In this document: one piece after another, positions 16,296-23,736 of the stretch
Position numbering within the stretch: the stretch's first letter is position 1
Layout of the letters: each line of letters begins with the position of its first letter
DNA from: Desulfuromonas sp. TF
Lineage (GTDB): Bacteria; Desulfobacterota; Desulfuromonadia; Desulfuromonadales; ATBO01
DNA: 36,900 nucleotides
Direction: 5' to 3'
Assembly (NCBI RefSeq): GCF_000472285.1
Contig: NZ_KI421417.1
Coordinates: 67,198-104,097, forward strand
Made by a program: the position numbers and the translations under genes
Notes under the pieces: generated by a model
Told to the model about the DNA's origin: nothing
The model's database searches: none
The model's input: the letters and a program-made list of their open reading frames with translations, nothing else

Positions 16296-17874
16296 CGAGC
16301 ACCTCGGCGCGCCCGGCCAGGTTGGCCAGGGCCATGGCCTGGGCCATCAGCGTGCCCATGTCGGCCAGGGGGATGTTTCCGGCCAGCTTCTCGATGCCGG
16401 CGCGGATCTCCTCGAGGCTCCCCGAGGTGCGCACCAGCTCGGCGATCGGCGCGATCATCGCGGCCATCGCCGGCAGCGATTCGCGCCCCAGCTTGTCGGC
16501 CAGGCGCTCGGCGGTGTCGGGTGTGGCCTGCTGCTCGGCGTTGAGCGCCAGGCTTCGCTGCGCTTCGCCCGGGCGAGCCCTATTGAGGTCGGGGGCTTGC
16601 CCCGGCACAGCTCCGCCAGGAGCGACGACGGGCGGGCCCAGCAGATCCTCCGGCTTGGCGTTCTTGTCCGGATCGGGCAGGCCGAACTTGTCTCGGATCA
16701 CGCTCTGCTCCACCCTTAAGCCCAAAGGGACCAACTTGGCCAGGGCGTCGGCCAGGGCCGCCGTGTCCTCGGCGTCCGGAGCCCGAAGCTGCAGGGTCGG
16801 GTAGGCCTCCTGCGGTCCGAAGTTCAGATCGACGAACGGCTTGATGAGGTCGCGCTGCAGGGTGTCCTCGAGCTGCTCGGCGTCGTCGTCGCGGATGTCG
16901 TCGCGCACCTCGGCCTGCAGCTTCTCGTCTCCCAGCTTGCCGGAGGTGCCCGAGGCGCTGGCGGTCTGCCCCAGGATCCCCTTGCTGATCTGGGCGTCGA
17001 GGTGGTCGGCCAGCACCTGAAAAACGGTCTCGCCCCCCGTCCCCTTGCGCTCGATCAGCTCGATCAGCATCGACTCGGGGAAGACGGCCGCGGCATCCGA
17101 GCCCAGGTTGGCCACCGCCATCTTGAGCACGTCGATATCCTCGGCCGAGGCGCCGGAGCGGTATTTGCCCAGGCGCAGCGGCATGCCGTAGATCTCGCAG
17201 AACGCCATCCAGTCCTTGACCGTGTATCCCTTGCACATGAAGGCCCAGGCCGCCAGACGGGCCAGGCCGCCGCGGATGGGAATCCCGCTCTTGATCTTCG
17301 GCACATGGACGATGAACCCGAAGGGGGCCAGGGGAGCGCCGTCAATGCCGTGCTCCAGGTCGCGCAGGCGCACCTCGCGGCGGGCGACCTGGTCGAACTG
17401 AAAGAAGTGCGGATCGCGCCATTCGTAGCGCCCCGGCCACCAGCGGCTGCCTGTGCGGTCCCAGATGATCTCCGCCACGGAAAACCCCTTGCCCAGGGCG
17501 TCGAGCAGGTCCTTGACCAGAAAGCGGAAGCCGCTGCGCTTGAGCAGGGAGCGCACCGCATCGGCGATCTCGATATCCCGGGGCTTATCCGACACCGCCT
17601 CGACCGACGCCGGCAGGCGGGCGACGGCCAGCTTGCGCTTGCCCAGCTCGCAGGCGTAGTGCAGATCCCGCTCCTCCATCTCCTCGGCCAGGGTCAGGTA
17701 GGCGTCATGATCCCCCTCGGTCGCCGAGCGCAGCAGGCCGGCCAGCTTGTACGGGGTGAGCCCGGAGGCGACGGTGTCGGTCCAGATGGTGCGCACTCCG
17801 GCGAGGGTCGGCGCGGCCTTCTCGCGGGTGAGGTCCTGAGTGCGGACGGGGCGGCCGTAGGCGTCGAGAAGCAT
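16285..17874 (-). CDS. Portal protein, Mu gp29-like (DUF935)
   Basis: The protein has 529 residues. Family features include an N-terminal DLTREKAAPTLAGVRTIW, then LDALGKGFSVAEIIWD, IYGMPLRLGKYRSGAS and LADHLDAQISKGILGQT. The last two are characteristic of DUF935 portal proteins. It forms the dodecameric DNA channel at the head vertex. The ATG shares a base with the terminase stop (TAATG). The C-terminal 90 residues are a helical, less conserved extension. Confidence 0.93.
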   Translation of the reverse strand: MLLDAYGRPVRTQDLTREKAAPTLAGVRTIWTDTVASGLTPYKLAGLLRSATEGDHDAYLTLAEEMEERDLHYACELGKRKLAVARLPASVEAVSDKPRDIEIADAVRSLLKRSGFRFLVKDLLDALGKGFSVAEIIWDRTGSRWWPGRYEWRDPHFFQFDQVARREVRLRDLEHGIDGAPLAPFGFIVHVPKIKSGIPIRGGLARLAAWAFMCKGYTVKDWMAFCEIYGMPLRLGKYRSGASAEDIDVLKMAVANLGSDAAAVFPESMLIELIERKGTGGETVFQVLADHLDAQISKGILGQTASASGTSGKLGDEKLQAEVRDDIRDDDAEQLEDTLQRDLIKPFVDLNFGPQEAYPTLQLRAPDAEDTAALADALAKLVPLGLRVEQSVIRDKFGLPDPDKNAKPEDLLGPPVVAPGGAVPGQAPDLNRARPGEAQRSLALNAEQQATPDTAERLADKLGRESLPAMAAMIAPIAELVRTSGSLEEIRAGIEKLAGNIPLADMGTLMAQAMALANLAGRAEVLDGD

Positions 17875-19526
17875 TACCAGAGTCCTTTCTTAACGCCGAA
17901 TCCGGCGGTGGTCTTGATCGGCCGCTCGGCCTGCTCGCGGCCGGCGCGGGGGACGGAGTGGTAGGCGTATTCGCAGACGTCCTGCTGGCTGGCGAACCAC
18001 ATCAGGGCCAGAGCGATCGCCGAGTCGCCGTGCCGCTTGAGCCCGGCGTCCTTCGTGTCTTGCACCTTGAGCTTGGGAAGCTTGATGATCCCGTCGATCC
18101 GCTCCAGGGCGCGCACGTCGTTGAGCACGTCGGCGTCGCTCGGCACATCGAGCATGCGATCGCGCCAGGCATCCTCGTAGCTCCCCATATTGTCGCGGTA
18201 CCAGGCATCGTTCAGCGTGACCTGCTGGATGACACCGTGCCCGAAACGGTCGGCGGTGTATTCGGCCAGGGTCTGGCCGTTGCCGGTGGCGTCCATGGCG
18301 CCGCAGCGGAAGCGCGGCAGGGCCTCGATCATCCTCCAGAGGATCTGCTCCTGCTGGCGGGTCGGCACGTTGTTCATCTCCAGCATGAAGGGAACCCGGC
18401 GCACCAGGTCCTGCCGGACCTCTCCGGGGGCGACGACGGCGAAGTCGGCGAAACGGGCATAGTCGCTGCCGAAAACGTGTTCCAGCTTCGGATCGAGCCC
18501 GTCGAGCAGCGGGTTGAGGTGCTGGCGGATCCAGTCCTCGGCCCAGCGCCTGCGGAACGTGTCGCCCTTGAGGACGAACTCCTTCTCCAGCGACAGGCGC
18601 AGGATCGGCCGGGGCTCGTGCATGCACTGCTCGACGTAGATGCTGGGGATCGCCACGCCGCTCCCCTCCCGGGGGATGGCGTCCAGCTCCTCTTTCATCG
18701 CGGCCGTGTTGGTGCCGTAGCTGCCGCGGATCTTCTTGTACCAGGCCTCCTTCCCCTCGGGGGTCGGGGTCCAGCCGCGCACCATGCACACCCGCTCGTA
18801 CAGCCCGTTGTTTACGGCGTCGTCGAAGGTGATGCGCATGATCTTGAAGGGCTGCAGGCCGGTCCGGCTGTCCTTGACCAGCTGGTTGAACGGGCTCTTG
18901 TCCGTGTTGTGCGTGCTGATGATGCGGATCTTGCCGCCCCAGATCAGCAGCGCCAGGGCCGAGTCGATGACCGCCTGGACGTTGCGGTGGAAGGCGGCCT
19001 CGTCGATATCGACGATCCCCTGCAGCCCGCGGATGTTTGCCGGGTTGCTCGACAGGGCGACGATCTGGAAGCCCGAGGCGAAGCGGATGCGATAGGCGGT
19101 GATCTCCTTGGTGGCCACTTCGTTGCCGACCTGGTCGAACTGCTGATCCCTGAAGAGAAAGACCTCGATGCCGTTCCAGTTCTCCGCCATGGCGCAGGCC
19201 ATGACCCGGGCGAAGTGGGCGCAGTAGCCGATGAACTCCAACCCCTTGTCCTTGGTGTCGCCGACGTAGTAGACATCGTCCCCGCCGGCCTCCTTGGCGC
19301 TGGAGGCGGTGATGGTGTCGTCCAGTGCGGTGGCGTAGGTGATCCCGGTCCGGCGCCCCTTCTCGGCGGCGCAGAGGTCTTCGGCATTGATCAGCTTGCA
19401 CCATTCGACCTGGTGCTTCATCAACACGCCTTCGCGCAGCGGGTTGTGATCGGCCGGCAGGCTGCGGACATCTTTGGGCAGCTCTTCGGGGCTGAGTATG
19501 CGGATGACGTCGCCGGGTTGATTCAT
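17874..19526 (-). CDS. Terminase large subunit, Mu gp28-like
   Basis: The protein has 550 residues. The ATPase half has a divergent Walker A (AEKGRRTG, about 54-61) and Walker B IVDIDEAAF (about 171-179). The nuclease half has acidic motifs in GSDYARFADF, GAMDATGNG and RHGDSAIAL, which fit an RNase H-like fold. It packages DNA by the headful mechanism in Mu-like phages and cuts in flanking host DNA. It overlaps the small subunit by ATGA and is followed by the portal gene. Confidence 0.95.
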   Translation of the reverse strand: MNQPGDVIRILSPEELPKDVRSLPADHNPLREGVLMKHQVEWCKLINAEDLCAAEKGRRTGITYATALDDTITASSAKEAGGDDVYYVGDTKDKGLEFIGYCAHFARVMACAMAENWNGIEVFLFRDQQFDQVGNEVATKEITAYRIRFASGFQIVALSSNPANIRGLQGIVDIDEAAFHRNVQAVIDSALALLIWGGKIRIISTHNTDKSPFNQLVKDSRTGLQPFKIMRITFDDAVNNGLYERVCMVRGWTPTPEGKEAWYKKIRGSYGTNTAAMKEELDAIPREGSGVAIPSIYVEQCMHEPRPILRLSLEKEFVLKGDTFRRRWAEDWIRQHLNPLLDGLDPKLEHVFGSDYARFADFAVVAPGEVRQDLVRRVPFMLEMNNVPTRQQEQILWRMIEALPRFRCGAMDATGNGQTLAEYTADRFGHGVIQQVTLNDAWYRDNMGSYEDAWRDRMLDVPSDADVLNDVRALERIDGIIKLPKLKVQDTKDAGLKRHGDSAIALALMWFASQQDVCEYAYHSVPRAGREQAERPIKTTAGFGVKKGLW

Positions 19527-20137
19527 CGGATTCCCAATACCTGCTCACGCCAGAACTGCGCGTCTTCCTTGGTGAGGCCGCGCTGGATCGCGGCATCCCC
19601 GACCTTCTCGGCGGCATCCTCCAGCGTCTGCTTGCGGATCTCCCGCTCACGCTCCACATTGAGATTCGCCGCCTTCTCCAGTCGCATGGTGGTCAAGGCC
19701 AGATCCTTGAGCATGCCGACCACGGCCGGGGCGGTCTCCTTGTCGATCGCATCTTCCTGCATGAACAGCGTCACGTCGAAGGAGAGGGTGCGCAGGATCT
19801 CGTTGATCAGGTTGCCCACCTGCCCCTGGGGGGCGGCGCCGAGCTTGTTGATCCAGCGGTCGGCGACCTCGCGGGACTGGCGCAGCCGCTCGCCCACGTC
19901 GCGCATCTGCAGGTCGTAGCGGTTGACGGCCGATTTGCTCACGGCCTCCGGACACGCCGGATCGAGCACCTCGGGATCTCCCGACTTGCGCAGCTCGGCC
20001 AGGGTGGCGTTGATCCGCTCCACGGCCTCGAGCTGGGTGATGCGCGGATTGTCCAGCATCTCCTGGAGCATCCGCCGCACGGGGGCGGGGAGCAGGTCGA
20101 TGCTCGACGGCTGGCGCTTCTTGCGCGGGCGGCCCAT
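19523..20137 (-). CDS. Terminase small subunit, Mu gp27-like (DUF3486)
   Basis: The 204-residue protein begins MGRPRKKRQPSSIDLLPAPVRRMLQEML, the typical DUF3486 start. It continues with an HTH-like segment (ITQLEAVERINATLAEL) and a helical body (AVNRYDLQMRDVGERLRQSREVA). Its ATG overlaps the stop of a 36-residue membrane peptide. It is thought to recognise phage DNA for packaging. Confidence 0.92.
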   Translation of the reverse strand: MGRPRKKRQPSSIDLLPAPVRRMLQEMLDNPRITQLEAVERINATLAELRKSGDPEVLDPACPEAVSKSAVNRYDLQMRDVGERLRQSREVADRWINKLGAAPQGQVGNLINEILRTLSFDVTLFMQEDAIDKETAPAVVGMLKDLALTTMRLEKAANLNVEREREIRKQTLEDAAEKVGDAAIQRGLTKEDAQFWREQVLGIR

Positions 20138-20247
20138 CAGCTGCCTCCCGTCAAAAACTCTGCGATCATCTCGGCGGTCGCGTCGAGAATCTTGTTGGCC
20201 AGAATCAGCGCGACCGGGAACAGGATGAGAAACAGCGGCAGTTTCAT
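20137..20247 (-). CDS. Small single-pass membrane peptide (36 aa)
   Basis: ATG 20247 has an AGGGGG site 6 nt upstream. The peptide is MKLPLFLILFPVALILANK followed by ILDATAEMIAEFLTGGS. The first 18 residues are a membrane helix. The stop overlaps the terminase small-subunit start. Both ends are tightly packed with neighbours, which supports translation. It could be a holin-like or antiholin-like peptide, since it lies in the block following the lysis genes; this is inference. Confidence 0.7.
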   Translation of the reverse strand: MKLPLFLILFPVALILANKILDATAEMIAEFLTGGS

Positions 20248-20250
20248 GGT

Positions 20251-20553
20251 TTACCCCCTCGGCCCGGGGCGCTTGACGCCGGGGACGGTTGCGCGGCCGG
20301 CGGCCACGTCGGCGCCGCGGCCGGTGAGGGTGGCCACCATGTAGCCGAGGGCGTCGCGCACGGTGATCAGCCCCTGCTCGGCGAGCCATGAGAGCTCGGT
20401 GCGGATGCGGTCGCGGCTCTCGGTGTGGCCGAAGAGTTCCAGCACCTGCTGCAGCACCGATTCGTTGTGGCTGTAGCCGGGATCCTCTGCCAGGGCCCTG
20501 AGGATCACCAGGCGGATATCGGCGGCGAGCAGTTCGGCGTAGTGGTGGCTCAT
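20251..20553 (-). CDS. Small winged-helix protein, Mu gp26-like position
   Basis: The 100-residue protein starts at ATG 20553, overlapping the upstream stop as ATGA. Residues 1-75 (AADIRLVILRALAEDPGYSHNES..., then RTELSWLAEQGLITVRD) look like a winged helix with a beta wing. Mu has a similarly sized gene (gp26) between gp25 and the small terminase. Its function is unknown; it may regulate late transcription or assist packaging. Confidence 0.75.
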   Translation of the reverse strand: MSHHYAELLAADIRLVILRALAEDPGYSHNESVLQQVLELFGHTESRDRIRTELSWLAEQGLITVRDALGYMVATLTGRGADVAAGRATVPGVKRPGPRG

Positions 20554-20975
20554 CTCTTTCCTCCCCCGTTGAGCAGGTGTTCGTTCATCAGGTCGACGGC
20601 CCGGGTCAGGCCCTTGAGCGCTCCGGTGATCTCGTGCAGGTCGGCGTGGACGTCCTCGATGCGCCGGGCCAGCTCCTTGTGGTCGGACTGGCTCGGCAGA
20701 TGCCGGATCTCCCCTTCCACCCGGGTGGCGCGCTCCTCGAGGTTGTCGGTGCGTTCCAGGTGCCTCTGGCAGGGGGCCCGCATGCTTTCGACGGCCTTGG
20801 CCAGGGCGGCCTTGGTCGCGCGCTCGGCGACTTCCCTCTCCATGGCAGCGAAGCGCTTGGAGGTGACCTTCTCCCGGTCTTTCCACCAGGAGTAAACTCC
20901 CAGGGCGACGAGACCGCCCACCTGGAGAATGTCGAACCAGAACCGCCAGGCGGTGTAATCGATCTCTGCGGCCAC
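20550..20975 (-). CDS. Membrane-anchored coiled-coil protein, Mu gp25-like (DUF2730)
   Basis: The 141-residue protein starts at GTG 20975 with a GGGAGGAG site upstream. It has one N-terminal membrane helix (FDILQVGGLVALGVYSWW) and a long coiled coil (EREVAERATKAALAKAVE..., RTDNLEERATRVEGEI, RRIEDVHADLHEI). This matches DUF2730 proteins that Mu-like phages encode between lysis and terminase genes. In some phages an i-spanin occupies this place, so an inner-membrane spanin role is possible, with the lipoprotein at 21240-21482 as partner. Confidence 0.82.
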   Translation of the reverse strand: MAAEIDYTAWRFWFDILQVGGLVALGVYSWWKDREKVTSKRFAAMEREVAERATKAALAKAVESMRAPCQRHLERTDNLEERATRVEGEIRHLPSQSDHKELARRIEDVHADLHEITGALKGLTRAVDLMNEHLLNGGGKR

Positions 20976-21188
20976 CTATCTCCTCCCTTGAATCCATTCA
21001 AATTTCCGCTGGCAGTCGATGCACCGGGTGCATCCCGGCACGGCCTTGCGGCGGGCCGCGGGGATCTCCTCCTCGCAGTCCTCACACTCGGTCAAGCTTT
21101 CGCCGACGGTTCGACGCCGGGAATGCGCCTCCAGGGCGTCGGCCTGCAGCTGTTCGTTGATGCCCTGGGCGCGGTCGATGTCGTCCAT
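20976..21188 (-). CDS. TraR/DksA-type zinc-finger protein
   Basis: The 70-residue protein has an N-terminal helix (DRAQGINEQLQADALEAHS) and a four-cysteine zinc finger CEDCEEEIPAARRKAVPG followed by CTRCIDCQ. This is the pattern of the short TraR/DksA phage and plasmid proteins, which bind the RNA polymerase secondary channel and can mimic ppGpp/DksA. Mu-like phages often carry one in this position. It may adjust host transcription late in infection. Confidence 0.88.
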   Translation of the reverse strand: MDDIDRAQGINEQLQADALEAHSRRRTVGESLTECEDCEEEIPAARRKAVPGCTRCIDCQRKFEWIQGRR

Positions 21189-21194
21189 AAAATC

Positions 21195-21222
21195 CGTGAT
21201 TCGTGACTGGTGATCAGTGATC
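21195..21222. repeat. Heptamer repeat, GATCACN family x4
   Basis: Four contiguous 7-mers on the plus strand: CGTGATT, CGTGACT, GGTGATC and AGTGATC. They fill the 51-nt gap ahead of the DksA-like start. The same family occurs three times at 28815-28835. Confidence 0.6.
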
Positions 21223-21239
21223 GGTTAAAGGCCGAGGGC

Positions 21240-21482
21240 CTACTTCGCCAGACCCGGAAACAGGACCTCTCGCAGCGCCTCTGCCACGGGGTCGTTCTGG
21301 CTCTTGACCACCTCGCCCCGGGCCCCGCAGGCCTCCAGAGTGGCGGCGTCGACGCCCTTGAACAGGCTGGAGTAGGTCGCCTCGCAGGTCTTGCCCTTGG
21401 GGTCGACGGTCTTGACGTTGGCGGTGGCGCAGCCGGCCAGAGATGTCAAACAAATCAGGGCAAACAGGATCAGCTTTCTCAT
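21240..21482 (-). CDS. Small lipoprotein in the lysis block (possible o-spanin)
   Basis: The 80-residue protein has a signal peptide MRKLILFALICLTSLAGC with a good lipobox (LAGC; Cys18). The mature part has two more cysteines (KTCEAT, LEACGA) and a short helix at the end. ATG 21482 overlaps the upstream stop as ATGA. A lipoprotein after endolysin and amidase-like genes could be an outer-membrane spanin subunit, but there is no clear Pro-rich region, so this is tentative. Confidence 0.8.
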   Translation of the reverse strand: MRKLILFALICLTSLAGCATANVKTVDPKGKTCEATYSSLFKGVDAATLEACGARGEVVKSQNDPVAEALREVLFPGLAK

Positions 21483-22018
21483 GCGATTTTCTCCTCGATG
21501 CGGGTGATGGACTGGCACAGCTCCATGAAGTCGCCGGGGTCGGCGGTGCGCTCGAACTCCCGGAAGCCGGCGGCTTCCCAGACCTCCTGGGCGAAGGTCG
21601 AGCAGACCTTGGCCCAGACGGGGATGGGGCGGCGGATGATCTGGGAGGCCCAGACGGTGACCAGGGAGAGCCAGCCGTACCAGCGGCGGATGCCCTTCTC
21701 GGTGCGGTACCGGGTGGCGGCCTTGTAGACGCCCTCCCGGGCGGCGCGGACCACATCGGGAGCGACGCCGTGGAAGATCATCTGCCCCTTGCGCCGCTCG
21801 AACCACTGGGAGGCGGGCATGGACTGATACCCCTCGCCCTCGACGAACTCGAAGACCCACAGCCCGCCGCCGCGGAACTCCCCCTTGGGCCCGGGCATCC
21901 ACACCAGCACGGCCACGTGGGAGACGGACTCGGCGGAGAAGATCCGCACGAAGCGGTTGCCCCTCACCAGGAGGACGTCGCCGGTGCGGGCCGTCATGCG
22001 CATGCTTTCGTAGGTCAT
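21479..22018 (-). CDS. Permuted NlpC/P60-like cysteine hydrolase
   Basis: The protein has 179 residues. TGDVLLVRG is followed by SHVAVLVW (His34) and WVFEFVEGEG (Glu57); CSTFAQEVWEAAGF (Cys139) comes late in the sequence. This order is that of permuted papain-like YiiX/NlpC-P60 enzymes. These cleave peptide or amide bonds, in cell walls or lipids. Being coupled (ATGA) to the endolysin suggests a cell-wall role at lysis or entry. A hydrophobic stretch at about 115-130 (WYGWLSLVTVWASQII) could touch membranes. Confidence 0.75.
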   Translation of the reverse strand: MTYESMRMTARTGDVLLVRGNRFVRIFSAESVSHVAVLVWMPGPKGEFRGGGLWVFEFVEGEGYQSMPASQWFERRKGQMIFHGVAPDVVRAAREGVYKAATRYRTEKGIRRWYGWLSLVTVWASQIIRRPIPVWAKVCSTFAQEVWEAAGFREFERTADPGDFMELCQSITRIEEKIA

Positions 22019-22596
22019 CGGACATCCTCCCGGCAGATTTTGACGATGTTGTTCCAGCGACGCTTCACGTCGTCGGGGCGCTTTTGCCCCCAGGCGGTCT
22101 GTTTAAGCTTGAAGGTCAGGATGGCTTCAGCATCGACCTGGCCGGGGTAGCTCTTGAAGTACGTTGCTGCCTTGCCGCCGAAGTCGAGGCGGTACTGGTT
22201 GTGGTAGTCGCACAGGTGCAGGAAGGCCTCCTCGTCGGCCAGATGGAGATCCTCGATCATCACCATCCGCTGCACGTGGTCGACGGCGGCAGCGATCTCG
22301 GCGGCGTCGAGGCGGTCGACGACGGCGGCCGCGCCCAACAACTTGGAATTCATCGCGTTCAACTCAGCGGGGCTGCAAGTCTGGTTCATCAAGGAGTCGG
22401 CCTCGATCATGGAGAAGCCGCACTCGATGAGCCCGGCGTAGGCGTGGCGGTTGTGGCGCAGGTCGAACTGGCACACGCCGTAGGAGTAGCCCGAGCGGCC
22501 AGGGCCGTCCGGGTCGGAGAAGTGGTAAGCCAGGCCGGGATGATTCCCCAGCTCGTTGGCGATCAAGATGCGGCGGAGAGTGTCGACTGCGTTCAT
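22015..22596 (-). CDS. Putative endolysin (lysozyme-fold peptidoglycan hydrolase)
   Basis: The 193-residue protein has IANELGNHPGLAYHF (Glu15 likely catalytic), then GRSGYSYGVCQFDLRHN, which resembles the active-site cleft of transglycosylase or muramidase-like phage enzymes, and a helical C-terminus. There is no signal peptide, so it would need a holin. It is the first gene after the late-promoter cassette at 22.7 kb, matching the position of Mu lys. Its ribosome site is weak (GGGTGG close to the ATG), and a very stable hairpin lies in its leader. Confidence 0.68.
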   Translation of the reverse strand: MNAVDTLRRILIANELGNHPGLAYHFSDPDGPGRSGYSYGVCQFDLRHNRHAYAGLIECGFSMIEADSLMNQTCSPAELNAMNSKLLGAAAVVDRLDAAEIAAAVDHVQRMVMIEDLHLADEEAFLHLCDYHNQYRLDFGGKAATYFKSYPGQVDAEAILTFKLKQTAWGQKRPDDVKRRWNNIVKICREDVR

Positions 22597-22621
22597 GGGC
22601 CACCCGTCAGGATTGGAGGCG

Positions 22622-22648
22622 GGGCGCCGGCATGGCGGGCCGGCGCCC
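22622..22648. repeat. Stable hairpin in the endolysin mRNA leader
   Basis: Perfect 10-bp arms GGGCGCCGGC and GCCGGCGCCC with a 7-base loop. It lies 25 nt upstream of the endolysin ATG and downstream of the predicted late start site. Confidence 0.75.
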
Positions 22649-22677
22649 TGAGAAAGGGAGAAGATGCGACGGGGACC

Positions 22678-22719
22678 AGCATAGGGGATTGCGGGGGATC
22701 GGATCAGGTGAAGGGCTTC
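22678..22719 (-). promoter_or_regulatory. Late promoter cassette (lysis/head operon)
   Basis: This is the partner of the block at 11259-11300. On the minus strand it reads GAAGCCCTTCACCTGA, then ATCCCCCGCAATCCCC, and ends in TATGCT (plus 22678-22683) as the -10 box. It has no clear -35. A terminator lies directly upstream and the endolysin gene about 80 nt downstream, which is where Mu has Plys, controlled by C. The Mor/C-family gene at 24244 is the obvious activator candidate. Confidence 0.68.
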
Positions 22720-22725
22720 ATAAAC

Positions 22726-22755
22726 AAAAAGCCCCCTTCCGGGGAGGAAGAGGGC
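22726..22755 (-). terminator. Rho-independent terminator upstream of the lysis promoter
   Basis: On the minus strand a 10-bp stem with one mismatch (plus GCCCCCTTCC and GGAAGAGGGC, 5-base loop) is followed by TTTTTGTTT. It would stop transcription coming from the XRE/ImmA insertion and the early region, and insulates the late promoter. Confidence 0.83.
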
Positions 22756-22847
22756 AGTCTTTACACGATTGTATTATCAACAAACGTGTGGGCTGTCAAA
22801 TATTCATTACCTGACCAGACAGGAGAAAGATGCGTTGGAAGGAAAGC

Positions 22848-22868
22848 GGGGGAGGGGTTACCTCCCCC
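22848..22868 (-). terminator. Hairpin after the 43-aa gene (possible weak terminator)
   Basis: An 8-bp GC stem GGGGGAGG / CCTCCCCC with a 5-base loop lies about 10 nt past the stop of the small gene at 22878. It is followed only by scattered T, so termination is uncertain. Confidence 0.45.
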
Positions 22869-22877
22869 GGAAAAGGA

Positions 22878-23009
22878 CTATTTTACCTTGATAGGCCAGG
22901 CTTTCAGTCCATACTCACTGGCATAGACACGCTTGCCATTACGAGTGATCCACGGCCGAAAAACGTATTCACCCTTTTTCTTTTGACCTTTATTTCTCAC
23001 ATAAACCAC
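22878..23009 (-). CDS. Small basic protein (about 43 aa)
   Basis: An open frame reads VVYVRNKGQKKKGEYVFRP followed by WITRNGKRVYASEYGLKAW and PIKVK before TAG at 22878. The sequence has the look of a compact beta protein with a Lys/Arg surface, and the codons are protein-like. The start is uncertain: GTG 23009 has GGAG 6 nt upstream, but the frame is open further upstream without an ATG. It lies between the ImmA gene and the late promoter, and may belong to the AT-richer insertion. Confidence 0.45.
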   Translation of the reverse strand: MVYVRNKGQKKKGEYVFRPWITRNGKRVYASEYGLKAWPIKVK

Positions 23010-23037
23010 CTGCCTCTCCGGAAACAGATTCTTCAGC

Positions 23038-23066
23038 TTGACATCCGGAGAGGCAATTGATAAACT
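23038..23066 (+). promoter_or_regulatory. Candidate plus-strand sigma70 promoter
   Basis: TTGACA at 23038-23043, a 17-base spacer, and TAAACT at 23061-23066. It points toward the plus-strand terminator 55 nt further on, with no gene between. Confidence 0.4.
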
Positions 23067-23072
23067 TCTTCT

Positions 23073-23154
23073 CCGAAACAGACGAGTTTCAAGCTGGCCG
23101 ACCTTACCATGTCGGAGGACCCCATTCCTTGTTGGCGCAACGAATGGGGTTTTT
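23073..23154 (+). ncRNA. Candidate ~80-nt small RNA
   Basis: A TTGACA-N17-TAAACT promoter is followed by about 80 nt ending in a strong intrinsic terminator. The terminator has CCCCATTC (23120-23127) pairing with GAATGGGG (23142-23149), an inner GTTG/CAAC stem, and then TTTTT. A second hairpin, CCGAC-N8-GTCGG, lies at 23098-23115. There is no plus-strand gene for which this would be the end. Both the promoter and terminator are seen by eye only; the RNA itself is inferred. Confidence 0.38.
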
Positions 23155-23736
23155 CTATATAGACAGCTTTAACGATTTCAATCTATATCTTACAAACGCC
23201 GGATTGACATTAAACTTATTGGCCAATCCTCTCTCACTGAGTCCTTCTTTTAACATTTGGACAACTAAGTCTTTTGGCATCAACAGCGCCCCTGCAAATC
23301 TCCATGCTTGCCATTCAGGATTTTGATAAAGAGGAAGTCCGCTCTCTTTCCTGTAAAGGTGTGCTCCTTTTTCTTGCTTAAAAATATGATATTTTTGGGC
23401 CTGCCTGAGAATAGGGACATGAAGAATACAATGTCCGGTTTCATGGGCTAAAGTTGACCGAAGGAATCGTTCACTATCGTCGTCTTCAGCCAGATCGGCT
23501 TGAATCACCATTTTTTGCTGCTCAGGGTCCGTATAACCATATATCTCCGGCGGCAACCTGCTGTAGTCAGGCTGGATGCCTGTCAAATCCTCAAGCCTGA
23601 CGTCAACGAAATGCTCGATATCGAAATTTTCCGAGCCTGTAAATACCTTGGGTTGAATCGCCTTTATGATCCCTCCCGCTATTTGCTCAATTTGAGCACC
23701 ACTCATTTTTAGAAAGACCGCTCTTGAGCTAGTCAT
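23155..23736 (-). CDS. ImmA/IrrE-type metallopeptidase
   Basis: The 193-residue protein has the zinc-protease motif HETGH (His98-His102) and a downstream EWQAWRFAGALLMP segment (Glu141 a likely third ligand), both diagnostic of ImmA/IrrE proteins. The C-terminal LSERGLANKFNVNPAFVRYRLKSL resembles the small HTH often found there. These enzymes cleave partner XRE regulators to relieve repression. The partner is the preceding gene; they overlap by 8 nt. The DNA is clearly more AT-rich than the surrounding phage genes, so this is probably an acquired module. Confidence 0.9.
   Translation of the reverse strand: MTSSRAVFLKMSGAQIEQIAGGIIKAIQPKVFTGSENFDIEHFVDVRLEDLTGIQPDYSRLPPEIYGYTDPEQQKMVIQADLAEDDDSERFLRSTLAHETGHCILHVPILRQAQKYHIFKQEKGAHLYRKESGLPLYQNPEWQAWRFAGALLMPKDLVVQMLKEGLSERGLANKFNVNPAFVRYRLKSLKLSI

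Noticed and set aside
17890-19659. Long Arg/Gly/Pro-rich frame (589 codons) opposite to normal composition within the terminase gene, and a 653-codon plus-strand frame over the same region
   Set aside because: Both are alternative-frame shadows of the terminase, typical of GC-rich genes; no ribosome sites and no domains.
23057-23326. Plus-strand frame of 89 codons following the candidate promoter at 23038
   Set aside because: It begins at the -10 region, has no ribosome site, runs through the terminator and is antisense to the ImmA gene; a non-coding RNA is a better explanation.
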